Assembly (NCBI GenBank): GCA_964036045.1
Contig: OZ038378.1
Location: forward strand, 57,325,408-57,389,407
Length of the DNA: 64,000 nt
Source of the DNA: Eutreptiella sp. 'Long Island Sound 2002'
Taxonomy: Eukaryota; Euglenozoa; Euglenophyceae; Eutreptiales; Eutreptiaceae
Direction: 5' to 3'
A model generated the notes under the pieces. That model ran no database searches. It was not told where the DNA came from and worked only from the letters and a program-made list of their open reading frames with translations. This document shows positions 52,622 to 61,939 of this stretch, one piece after another (within the stretch, counting starts at the first letter, position 1; each line of letters begins with the position of its first letter). Made by a program: the position numbers and the translations under genes.

Positions 52622-53997
52622 ATGGGGCGAGGGTAGCAACCGTTTTCAAATAAGTCACCGGAGTGGCCTGCCACCTGCAACCAACAAACCTCACGCAATA
52701 GTCGAGCCACACCATTTGGGCATAATGTGTCGCCACTACCGCTACCGACTGTGCCGGGCAAGTGCCTCTCCTAAGAGCCAGCTCAAAAAAAATGGCACAC
52801 TAGTAGACCCTCCTCCATGCTCAGGTTCCCCTGTTTAAGCAACAACGGATCCATTTGCATGTTGCTCCATGTGTCCTGTACATCACTGTACATTCTACCC
52901 AGGGCCTCTGGCCCCAAAGTTTCCTCCAACTCCTCCCACCACGTGGTCCCATCGACGTCCACGATGCGGATGGGGTTGTTCAAGATTGGGTCAGGGAGGG
53001 GGTGCACAGATGAGTGGTAGTAACCAAGGCCCCCCCCTATCAACAAGGTGCGCGTGATTGTAGCCAGCGGCTTGGTCATCCGGTACTGTTGTACCAGGAT
53101 ACTGGCCCGGCAACGCGTGCGGTAGAAAAAGAACTGCAAGGTGCTGGTGGTGCAAGACCGATGCGAATCATGCCAATGCACTTGCGGGCCGGGAGATTGC
53201 CTTACAACATTGTTGTATTTGAAGGTTGGATCCGATGGCCATGCCAGTGCTTTGGCGTCTACCTCACCCTCACAAGCACTTGCCAAAAGCCGGACGTGGC
53301 TGTAGGTAGCTGTAGGTAGCTCCAACTGCCCAGGGTCACCACACAACAGACATTGGCTGCCCATGGCTGCCAAGTCCAGGCCCACGGGGATGCTGTGCCT
53401 GGACGCCTCATCCACAAAGCTAAACGCAAACCTGGTTTGTTGCTTCCTTGCTGCAGCCCCAAGCAGCGGCTTGTGCCGGTTAGCAACCATCCGAGCCGTG
53501 GCAAACAACACACGGTAGGAGTTGAGGGCACATGTGAGGGTAGCCTTACATCCCAGGGTGTTCCCCAAGGTCTCCTGCACCTTCAGCTGGTCAAAGGATG
53601 CCAGCCGTGGTGGGGCAGTAGCCCGTTGCGCGCGGAGTTGCAACCAGGATGCTGGATGGTCGCCGAGCACCCTGTCACGAAACGGAGTGTCGCTATAACA
53701 CTCCTCGTGCACGCGTGACCACAATATGTCGACTTGTGCATTGGTTGGTGCAGCCACCAACACACATGCGCGGGGTGGGGTATCTCCCTCAGGCCCCCCC
53801 ATCTTCTTGCCCATATTGACCGTGCTAAGGTTAGCAGGATCGGGGTTCTGGGCGACAAGGTGGCCTTGCTGCCATAGCACGGCTTTGATGCATGCCACGA
53901 GGGTCTCTGACTTCCCTGTGCCAGCCCCTCCATTCAATGTTGTGATGCATGACTCGTCCAGCACCTGTCGCACAGCCAACGCCTGTGAGGGGTTCAA
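52622..53997 (-). pseudogene. SF1 helicase motor, motifs I-IV (gene A, copy 2)
   Basis: Encodes NPSQALAVRQVLDES, LNGGAGTGKSETLVACIKAV (Walker A), CVLVAAPTNAQVDILWSRV (Ia), YRVLFATARMVANRHK, FSFVDEASRHSIPVGLDLAA (Walker B, DEAS), MGSQCLLCGDPGQLELP (III), ILVQQYRMTKPLATIT (Q-YRM), and past a frameshift near 52790, SVAVVATHYAQMVWLDYCV to YLKTVATLA, where the satellite begins. All motor residues seen are intact. UPF1/DNA2-like SF1. Motifs V and VI lie at 46.2 kb on the other strand. Confidence 0.85.
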
Positions 53998-54006
53998 TGT
54001 GTGGCG

Positions 54007-54723
54007 TTACACAAGGTGTGTCAGGATCTCCTGGTCCTCGTTCGACAAAAGAGGCGCGTCCCTTGGTTCGGCCCGGATGTTTGCCAGCAGTTTGGGCCAT
54101 GCTAACCCTTGCTGGATCTCCCTACGCAAGGTGCGAAAGGCAGCCGTGTCAGGGACAACCTTACACCAGTAGGTGCCAGTGAGATTGGCGCGTGGCTTAT
54201 TAGCACAGCTGATCCAAACACGGTCTCCCGAGATGCCATCACCATGCACCCTCGCCTGAAAGTCCGGTTTCGAGGGGTCCCAGTTGCGGTTGGCAGCGAT
54301 CCAGCCATGCACCATGTCATGATCACTGAGCTCATAGTTACGCCATACCTCCATTTGGAAGGCCCATTGTGGCTGTTGAGGAACATTCCAATCCCCATCG
54401 CCGTCATCTTCGGGCCACCATTCCTCAAAAACCAGCTTCCGTTCCGTGCCGTTCTTGTTTGCCCACACCTCAGCAGCCTCCATCTCATGGAGAGTGTACA
54501 CCTCTGATGCTTTGGTCACAAACCTGCCGCGGTCAAGCCACCATTGTGTAAACCCTTCCATGAGCTTGTCATGGGGCCCATAGGCCATGTTGTTCAATGT
54601 GGCAGTAGTGGACAACGGTGTTGGCTGCTGTGGGAGTTGGGAGGATGGCTGTGGCGGAGCGGCACATAGTGGTTGTGATGAGGGTTGAGCTCCTTGTGGC
54701 CTACCCGAGTTGACCGGCGCCAT
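54007..54723 (-). pseudogene. Helicase accessory N-domain (gene A, copy 2)
   Basis: A 238-codon frame reading EGFTQWWLDRGRFVTKASEV, VWRNYELSDHDMVHGWIAAN, ARVHGDGISGDRVWISCANK and LSNEDQEILTHLV, matching copy 1. It ends in TAA (54007-54009) and the motor frame follows in the same frame (RHTLNPSQALAVRQ). Copy 1 has EHHNLNPSQ there, so one nonsense change at a Glu codon is the only break. Confidence 0.75.
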
Positions 54724-55455
54724 GGCCGGGGCAGGGGTGGACTGCTGTGGCTCAGCAGCACACAGTGGTTGTGTTGAGGGTTGACTGAGGCAGCAGTCGG
54801 CACTGCCTTGAAGGTGATGGACTGCTGTGGCTCAACGGCACACGGTGGTAGTGACGAGGGTTGAGCACCCTGTGGCGCGCCCGAGTCGACGGCCGGGACA
54901 TGGACGGACTGGTGCGGCTCAGCGGCACACATTGGTTGTGCAGAGGGTTGAGCACCCTGTGGCGCGCCCGAGTCAACCGGCGCCATGGCCGGGACAGGGG
55001 CGGACTGCTGCGGCTATGGGGCACACATTCACGGGGCAGAGGGTTGAGCACCTTGTGGCGCGCCCGAGTCGACCGGCGCCATGGCCGGGACAAAGGCGGA
55101 CTGCTGCGGCTCTGGGGCACGCATTCGCTGAGCAGTGGGTTGAGCACCCTGTGGCGCGCCCCAGTCGACCGGCGCCATGGCCGAGACAGGGGCGGACTGC
55201 TGCGGCTCTGGGGCACGCATTCGCTGTGCAGAGGGTTGAGCACCCTGTGGCGCGACCGAGTCCACCGGCGCCGTGGCCGGGACACGGGCGGACTGCTGCG
55301 GCTCAGGGGCGCGCAGTGGTGGTGGTTGTGCAGAAGGTTGCGGTGAGACCATAACGAAATCCACACCCCCGGGTGGTGGCTGGGGCGTTGCCTGTGGCTT
55401 TGGCTTTGGCTTTGGACCACCATAATTGCTCTTGGGGAACCATTTTGGAGCCATG
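54594..55455 (-). repeat. 88-96-bp coding repeats at gene A start, copy 2
   Basis: About seven units with core GCGGACTGCTGCGGCTC and GGGTTGAGCACCCTGTGGCG. In the minus frame of 55029-55499 they read RAPEPQQSAPVSAMAPVD-GAPQGAQPSAQ. The likely start is the ATG of MAPKWFPKSNYGGPKPKPKP (about 55453), followed by a Pro/Gln linker. Related to the EPQE-type repeats in copy 1 and in gene B. Confidence 0.75.
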
Positions 55456-55820
55456 GTTTGGAAGTTTGTGATAAGTGGAAGCCAGCGGTTGAGGAGCAAG
55501 GGAAGAGAGCGGTTGGAGAGCGGCTTAGTGGACTATAACGCTAAGGTTGAGGCCACACAACAAAAACTACATCTCGGAGGTTGTAGTGGGCAAACAAAGG
55601 CTGTCAAGTATAGAGGAGCGTGGAAGATTGGGCAGGGGTGTTGGACCATGGGAGCACTAAATGAATGCGCCATGCGACTGTCAAAAGGGGGGGGGGGGCA
55701 GGCTCTGGGATGTGGGCGAAGAATGGGGTGGTGGGGGAGGGCGTTTTCCAACGTGTTTCCCATTGCGTGAAGACGGACGTGGACGGCAACATAAAAGCAA
55801 AACACGGAAGGCACCACACA
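55456..55820. other. Upstream of gene A copy 2, no gene seen
   Basis: No clear counterpart of the shared 5' module or of gene C was found. There is a G run at 55687-55697. Frames here lack motifs. Presumably the leader or promoter region of gene A in this copy. Confidence 0.4.
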
Positions 55821-57400
55821 ACAAAGTTACATTGTGAAGCAAATGTGACACATAGCAGAGCCCCTTCTCAGATGTATTGTTTTTGGATATGAAGGTCGGA
55901 TATACTCTGTGGGGGAGCCCTTTGGAACACGCGGTCGGTGCACGCGGAATTTTGGGGCTGCCACTCTAAGGCACTCAAAGGCCGCAGTGGAGAGTGGACT
56001 TGTCTGCTTGCTGATGACGTGGCACGCCGGTGGACCAGTGGACCAGGCCTTCTCAGCGCGCACAAACGCTGGGCGTCTGCGTGCTGTGCTGTGCATCCAT
56101 GTGTTGAAAAATCCACAAGGGGCGGTTCCTGGTGCACAAAAGCGTGCATTTCTCAACCGCTCTGCCGACACGAAATAGGGCCTAAGAAAAAGGTCCCTGC
56201 ATGGGTTTGTGGCACAGCCCAAACCCAACATCGGCAGACCAGCCCCACAGGGTACTGAAATGAATGAGATCATCACTGAAGGGGTTGCAAACAAGACAAA
56301 ATGCAAACAATGGCAAATGGGAGGGTACGTACGCGGTACACATCACCTGCAGTCACAGCGTCACACCTGAGACTACAGGCGGGTCCTGCTACCTCAAGGG
56401 ACAGCATCATGACCATTGCAATTGGCATCAGTTAAATTCGGATCCACAAATAAATTGGTGATGGTAAGCCAAAGAACATCAAACAACGTAGACACACATA
56501 CATTCTTTGAACACACCATGTGACGCATTGCACTGGAAGAGTGAAAGCAGGCTTTTCCACACGATTCCGCACGGGGAGGGGTGGGGGGTGTTTTCCCTAC
56601 ACTATGGATTTCTCTGGATGATTTTCCATACTTCCTCGAGAAACAACACAAGGCAAAGCACGGCAAGACAGCGCAGGAAGAGGACAACAGGTTTTTTATG
56701 GTCGTCACCAGATAATGGGAATAAACAACAAAGCGTGAGCAGAGCGAAGTGCAGCACATTGCAATGAGCCTTGAGGGCTAGGTAAGATGGTCGGGTTAAA
56801 AGAAAGAAATCAAATTCAAATTCCCTGCAAATCCCCTTCTCAGATGTATGTTGCTTGCACATGACATTGACAAAAAAGGGTTTTCAAAATGCTTGCTGGC
56901 CGTTGGAGGACATGGTGCGCATTCGGTCGGACATGGTAGACTGACTGCTGGTGGCAGCAGTGCAGCGGATGTCTCTTTCCTCGGCCGCAAAGTTTTTTGG
57001 GTTTTCAAAAGCTCGGTCCGCACAAAACAGGTCCTACGAAAAAGGTCCTTGCAGGGGTCCACACCGAAGACCCACGCGTGACGGAGCATTGTGTCGTGCT
57101 GGACAATCGACAGCCCCACAATCGATATCCCATGAAACTTGGTGTGGGCTACGGAGAGGCCTAGGCAGCTCATCTCAACTGTCATGCATCGTCATTGAAG
57201 GCGCTCGCAGTCAGCAAATTGTAATTGGTTGCAGAAGCAAACATGTTAGGACCCCTTCTCGGCTGTTGTCAGCTTGTTCATCAGTGAAGGGCTCTGTGGT
57301 CATAGGCGCAAAGGCCTAGACCGCAAACCGTGAAAACAGCTCAGGGGTGTTCTGCATAAGCAAAGTGTCGGCACAAACAACCAAAGCACTTCAAGGGTGG
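55820..57400. repeat. Right terminal zone of copy 2: repeated modules
   Basis: Blocks shared with 29.04-30.80 kb: ACACATAGCAGAGCCCCTTC and TCAG (55846-55871), CCCCTTCTCAG (56833; variant CCCCTTCTCGG at 57252), GGGCCTAAGAAAAAGGTCCC (56178; variant 57030), and CATAGGCGCAAAGGCCTAGA (57301). No coding supported. Confidence 0.65.
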
Positions 57401-57439
57401 TGTGCATAATCCAATTGAAGTTGTGACATACACTGCTGT

Positions 57440-57710
57440 CAACAACAAGTGTGCAATTGTTTTCCAACTGGGGGGGGGTTTGTGTTTTCCGTGACACCTT
57501 TTTTCCTTGGGGGGGGGGGGGGGCAGCGTGAAAGCAGCCGATAGTGGGGCGAGGGATGGGTGGGTCACCCGGGGGGGGGGTTCCAGTGAAGAATATTGAT
57601 GTGGACAACGGCGGAGGGGGGGGGGGCTCATGTAGTGCATAATCAAGGGGTTTTGGGGGAGGGGGGTTCATGGTTTGGTAATGATGGTCCATAAAAGTCT
57701 GATGTCTGAT
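57440..57710. repeat. G-rich block ending in the dispersed GATGGTCCATAAAAG motif
   Basis: Long G runs, then ATGATGGTCCATAAAAGTCT and GATGTCTGATGTC. The same motif, in the same orientation, closes the G-rich left ends of both element copies (about 3870 and 32338). Here it abuts a host-like exon, so it may be a truncated third copy or a separate dispersed repeat. Confidence 0.55.
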
Positions 57711-57747
57711 GTCTCATTGCCGACTATGTCGCTATAAACATACCTGG

Positions 57748-57845
57748 CGTGGTACAGCAACCGTTGCACGGATTCGGCATTCTCCTTGGGGAGTGCCTCC
57801 AGGCGCGCCTGGACGAAAGCGACCCGAAGGCGGCCGATGGCCATG
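57748..57845 (-). other. Probable host exon, unknown protein
   Basis: On the minus strand AIGRLRVAFVQARLEALPKE then NAESVQRLLYHAR runs into CCAG|GTATGT, a strong 5' splice site. It is helical and charged, with coding-like composition. The following intron would run straight into the GATGGTCCATAAAAG block, so the rest of the gene is missing here or interrupted by the element. Confidence 0.4.
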
Positions 57846-57849
57846 CAAC

Positions 57850-58600
57850 AATGGAGGATGCAAAGGAAAACCCAACAGCGATTAACCACGATGTGAGGTT
57901 TCGCTATGCACCCCCAATTACTAGAGCTCTAACCCGTCACCTGATAATGGCGACAAGCGGCCGCCTCGGTATCCAAAATTAGGCGCACGTCCATCTGCAC
58001 CCTTTTTTGTGGGCAGTAATAACAATTCATGGTGTCAAACTAACAGGAAACATGAGGTAAACATGAACTCTACAATGACCCAAATTAAATGACCCAAATC
58101 AAATGGCGCACATCTCAGAGTATTTGACCCGTTTTGCTCATCTGGTGTACCAGAAACCCCAACAAATTAGCCTACCAATTGGCAAAATCGACAAAAGTCA
58201 GCCGCCGATTGAAGGCGGCGAGTGGGGGGTATCCATTTCCCCCCATTTCCCACCCAGGTTTCCTGCACATAACCCCCCAGCCACCTGACCACCTAGAAAT
58301 AGCTTTCTTGGACGTTTCTCACAGTAATCCCCAATTGTTCCACATAAACAAAAAAAAACAACATTGTCCCTGTTTTCCGCCATTTTCCTCAATTGTTTCA
58401 TGTTTAAACTTCTCCGGTCAGGTTCCGGAAACAGGAGATTCTGCGCCTTGCAGGCACAGTGGCCCCTTTCAGCAATGCGCCCATGGTGGAAAGGCAACCC
58501 CTGCTTTGGAAAGCAGTTGTCTGCGCGTCTGGAGATCCCTCAGATCCCCACTACTCTGCCTCTCTTCATGCATCGACTGCACCATGGAAATCGACAGAGG
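57850..58600. other. No gene recognised
   Basis: AT-richer than the elements. Probably intron or intergenic sequence between the two minus-strand exons at 57.75 and 58.60 kb; no convincing continuation of the histidine-phosphatase exon was found. Confidence 0.3.
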
Positions 58601-58602
58601 CA

Positions 58603-58790
58603 TCACCTGTTATCTGGCACTGTCTCATAGATGGCCTTGTTCACATTTCCCATGGATTCTCCGTGCCGCAGCAGTATGATGCGCTTGGGACGGCGGTCCA
58701 GAATCAGACTCAGCCTTTGTTGATACAGCCACATCCCACTCTTTGCCCCAAGCCAGTGAATAGCCCTACAGGTCCAGGCGTGACAGAGGT
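58603..58790 (-). CDS. Histidine phosphatase (phosphoglycerate-mutase-like), one exon
   Basis: The minus frame reads LSLILDRRPKRIILLRHGES then MGNVNKAIYETVPDN before a splice-like AACAG|GTGATG. RHGES with a following N is the catalytic phosphohistidine motif of the histidine-phosphatase superfamily, and the wider RP.RIIL.RHGES.GN...Y...PD pattern resembles plant and algal phosphoglycerate-mutase-like proteins of the AT74 kind. The family hydrolyses or transfers phosphate through His; the substrate here is unknown. A 3' splice site CCTGTAG near 58770 would begin the exon. The next exon, expected to hold PLT..G..QA, was not found downstream, so the gene may be interrupted by the element. Confidence 0.6.
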
Positions 58791-58986
58791 GCCAACGGCT
58801 CAAGTGTCCCCAAGCAACAGCGCAATGGGTGATGAATTACAAATAATGAAAATACTCTGCACCATCATCACGTGATTGCAGCAGTCTTTCAGGAAACCGA
58901 AACACAATTGGACACAGCTTGCCACACGCAATGGAGACACATTCCGTCTTGGATGTGCACTACTTGCAGATGTGTAGCCATTGGCA

Positions 58987-59493
58987 CTAAGATCGCAACC
59001 ACTCGCGCAGGCAGCAAGAAACAGGGAGGAAGAAATACCGGAACCTCCACAGCAGCACAGCCAGGAGCACTAGAGGCAAGAACGGCTTCAGAAAGGTGAG
59101 TGCATTGGGAACGCTTGGGTGCTTCCACAATGCCATGGCAACAATGAACGTCCCTATGGACAGGACCGCCAACCAAAGCGACGCGCCAGAAGACTGTATC
59201 TGTGAAGTGGTGTCGGGCTGGAGGGAGGGCAGGGATGGAGGGGAGCGGGGCAGGGGTGTAGGGAGAGGAGGCACACAAGAGGCAGGGGGAGGGGTGGGGG
59301 TGAGGAAAATGGGCTGGAGGGCATCAAGCAGAGCCTCTTCCATTGGACACAAGTTCTTCTTCATACCTGCCACAATGACCCCCTTGAGCAGGGCACAAAG
59401 CCAGACACACACACAGACCGGAAGGCTACACTCCCTGCATTGGTGCCAAGTCCGAGAGCCTAAGGACCACAGTGTGAAGCACGGTCGCTGCAC
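58987..59493 (-). CDS. Possible membrane protein frame
   Basis: A 168-codon frame with two clear hydrophobic segments, SLWLAVLSIGTFIVAMALW and FLKPFLPLVLLAVLLWRF, after a Pro-rich loop, and a third weaker one near the start (VCVCVWLCALLKGVIVAG). It contains EEALLDALQPIFLTPTPPPA. GT-AG-like sites inside (GGCAG|GTATGA; CCTCTAG|TG) mean it may be part exon, part intron. No family recognised. Confidence 0.3.
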   Translation of the reverse strand: MQRPCFTLWSLGSRTWHQCRECSLPVCVCVWLCALLKGVIVAGMKKNLCPMEEALLDALQPIFLTPTPPPASCVPPLPTPLPRSPPSLPSLQPDTTSQIQSSGASLWLAVLSIGTFIVAMALWKHPSVPNALTFLKPFLPLVLLAVLLWRFRYFFLPVSCCLREWLRS

Positions 59494-59519
59494 TGACCAC
59501 AGTTGCCATGTAGATCAGT

Positions 59520-60880
59520 GAGAATTCCAACACGACAGTGGTCTGAGATTAGCAGGACCCTTAATCTCATTGGTTGAGCGGAATTTAAACTGCAGGTGGT
59601 TCCATAAAAGCTGGCTAGTTGCCGTGTAGTACGACTGATGTCCAGTACATTGTTTGTTTTGTGTTTTTTTATTTGATCGTCATTTCCCCTGGACTCGTCA
59701 CTACAGACCTCTTTGGCATAGTTCTATTTTCGAATACTTGCGCATGGGGAGGGGGAGCAAAGCGACATTTCATCCGCAAAAGCAGGTTGCACGCCATGTC
59801 TGCTGAATGTCGCCAATCAAGTCATGGGCAGTAGGGACCTCCTGAGGCACAAGGCATACAGGGCACAGGGCACAGGGCATACTGAGTCCCGAAAGCTGTC
59901 CTTGGCATAAACCTTTGGATCGCCCCTTCTCCCCTTCCGCCCACGGAACCATCTGCGGACAGGAAACGCCGGTGAGTGCGTGTGGGGTCAGGGGGTCCTG
60001 CCAACGTTGCTCCTCGACTCCAGCCTCAAACTCTGAAGGCATTGGTCCACGCAGGCCCTCGGCACTGGTAAATAACGTGAACAATGTAGCTTGTGTAACC
60101 CCCCCCCCCCTGCACAAGCACGCTGAAAGCCAGGAAAACAAGCTTTCGGGTCAGCCTGGCCCGCCCACTCGCGATCAGATCTGGTGGGGGGGGGGGTGAT
60201 AGAAAGAACACGTGTACTAGCACACTGGGTGGTACAAGGCTTAAGGTAGGGGTTAAAATTGGACAGTCCTGAAGAACACCACCGAAGTTTCACAAGAAAG
60301 ACACACATAAACACTCTTACTGTGCAATACCAGGGACAGTAATTGCCTAGAGATGTAGATGAGGGCCCACATTAAACCATCATTTGTAGCCAAAACGCTG
60401 TTACAACGTTCAACTACAATATTGAGCAATAATTCCATAATACCGGATTCAATTTCCGTTCTTTGTTGGTCAAGCAACAACACCTAAAAGTGGTAGCGAC
60501 AGTCTGTTGTGGGTAAACACATACTATGTGTCAAATGCAGTCAACACCGCAAAACTGAATAAGTAGGTTGGAAGTGAGCAACTTGAATGACATCAATAAC
60601 ACTCGGCCAACAGACCAAAAATGTGTAAAAATGGGAAAGTAATCAAGAACTCCCTTGGGGTTGGTGATTTGGAAGGCTTGTTGGAATGTTGCCACGCCCC
60701 ATCCCACCAAGCCTACACCGCTCCTGGTAGATAAAGAATACACAAAGGCATTGAAAATATGGCCAAAAGCATGCTAGAAATACGCAAAATTTTACTTCAA
60801 AATGCATACCAAAGTGGCACTTTTGCATAGTTTTTCAAAGGTGATAGTATGAGCTCAATCTTCCCTATAAAGCAGAGGAT
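59520..60880. other. Mostly non-coding; weak exon-like frames
   Basis: A minus frame at 59770-60141 has an exon-like piece SAEGLRGPMPSEFEAGVEEQ between TTTACCAG and a GTTTCCTGTCCGCAG|ATG site. Another at 60253-60483 reads LLDQQRTEIESGIMELLLNI. Neither has a recognisable domain. A C run (60097-60106) and a G run (60184-60195) occur. Confidence 0.25.
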
Positions 60881-61480
60881 GGGACCTTTAAACCGAGCCC
60901 AAGTTGGCCTCTTATCTCTAAATGCCGCCCCCGATACCGTGGACCACAAAAGCGAAACTCCCTGTTTTGGCCATAATGCCAAACCTCCAACCAATGAAAC
61001 TACGGGATAACGTCGTCCCACAAGGCAAACTAGGTATCTTTCCCATGCCTCTAGGTCCAAATGCTTCGGATATAGTTGACTGAACATGCAATAACAGTTG
61101 GGCTTCTCAACCTACTGGCTGGAGGGAGGTACATGTTTGCATAGTTCAAAGAACAGAAGAACTGGTTCTGATTTCACCTAAAAATGGTACCAAACACCTC
61201 ATTTGTGCAAAAAATGAGTTGAGAACAGTCTCTGACAGAGCCTATCATCCTTTTTAGGGCTCCTCCTCAGCTGTAAATCGAGCCTGACGGTTTGTCTTGA
61301 CTCCACGATATGTCGGGGAACAACCTCCGATGAATGGACCCGCAAACCTAAAATCTGCCATTTTTGACCCAAATGCCAAACCCCCGAACTATTTAACTAG
61401 GGGCCAACAGTATGGTTTTGGCAAACTAGCGGCCTTTCCCATCCTTCTAGGACCAAACTACTCGAATATACTTGGTTGAA
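60880..61480. repeat. Diverged direct duplication of about 200 bp
   Basis: The segments 60880-61085 and 61275-61480 share TTTTGRCC.AAATGCCAAAC, CAAACTAG and a TTTCCCATCCTTCTAGG/CCAAA block, then a TATA.TTG end. Spacing is about 395 bp. No coding capacity is conserved between them. Confidence 0.6.
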
Positions 61481-61489
61481 GTCCCACAC

Positions 61490-61939
61490 AAGTCTAGAGA
61501 CAATGGGAACACTCGGGGGGAGACCCATGATTTTGGCAGACTCGTTTTATGAAAGTAACCAAAAACACAGCCTCAAAAACTTGTATCTTTCTCCCTCGTG
61601 TGCTCTCCTTAGACAAGCCCATGCTTGCGCAAGGGGGAGGGGGGTTGTCCATGCATGTATTTCTTGCAGTACATTCGTGTAATTTGTTTTTGCCGCAAAA
61701 TCACAAGGAGGGGGGGGGGGGGGGCAACTCCTCGGTTCTGAACGCCAACTAACCCCCCAAACTAACCTTTGGCCAGAGGCCCCCTTGGGGACGATGGGGG
61801 GGGGGGGGCGGGTGTGGGGGGCTTTTGGCTTGGGGGGGGTGGGGGGGGGGTCCAGTTGGGGCGATTTGGGGTGTACATGCCCCCAAGGCCAAGCATTGGT
61901 CCATCATAGGCTCCCCTTACCTCCCCTTGCCCTCCCTCT
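61490..61939. other. G-rich non-coding interval
   Basis: Several G runs (around 61712-61724, 61797-61809, 61830-61850) and no coding frame with motifs. It precedes the long tandem repeat. Confidence 0.4.

Larger units (their letters stand above)
32040..57400 (-). mobile_element. Large composite element, copy 2 (genes A, B on minus strand)
   Basis: Same orientation and gene order as copy 1, which ends about 1.2 kb to the left. Without the piggyBac-like insertion it is about 20 kb. It keeps the hATC domain that copy 1 lost but has lost gene C and the OTU Cys block. The helicase is split by an apparent inversion (46.19-52.62 kb). Ends are approximate; no terminal inverted repeat or target duplication was found for the whole unit. 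Tandem placement could come from unequal exchange, side-by-side insertion, or joining of two haplotypes in the assembly. Confidence 0.6.

Noticed and set aside
3455-57400. Giant virus or bacterial insertion as the source of helicase and peptidases
   Set aside because: No capsid, polymerase or packaging gene is present; hAT transposase with hATC and the tandem copies fit a transposon better.
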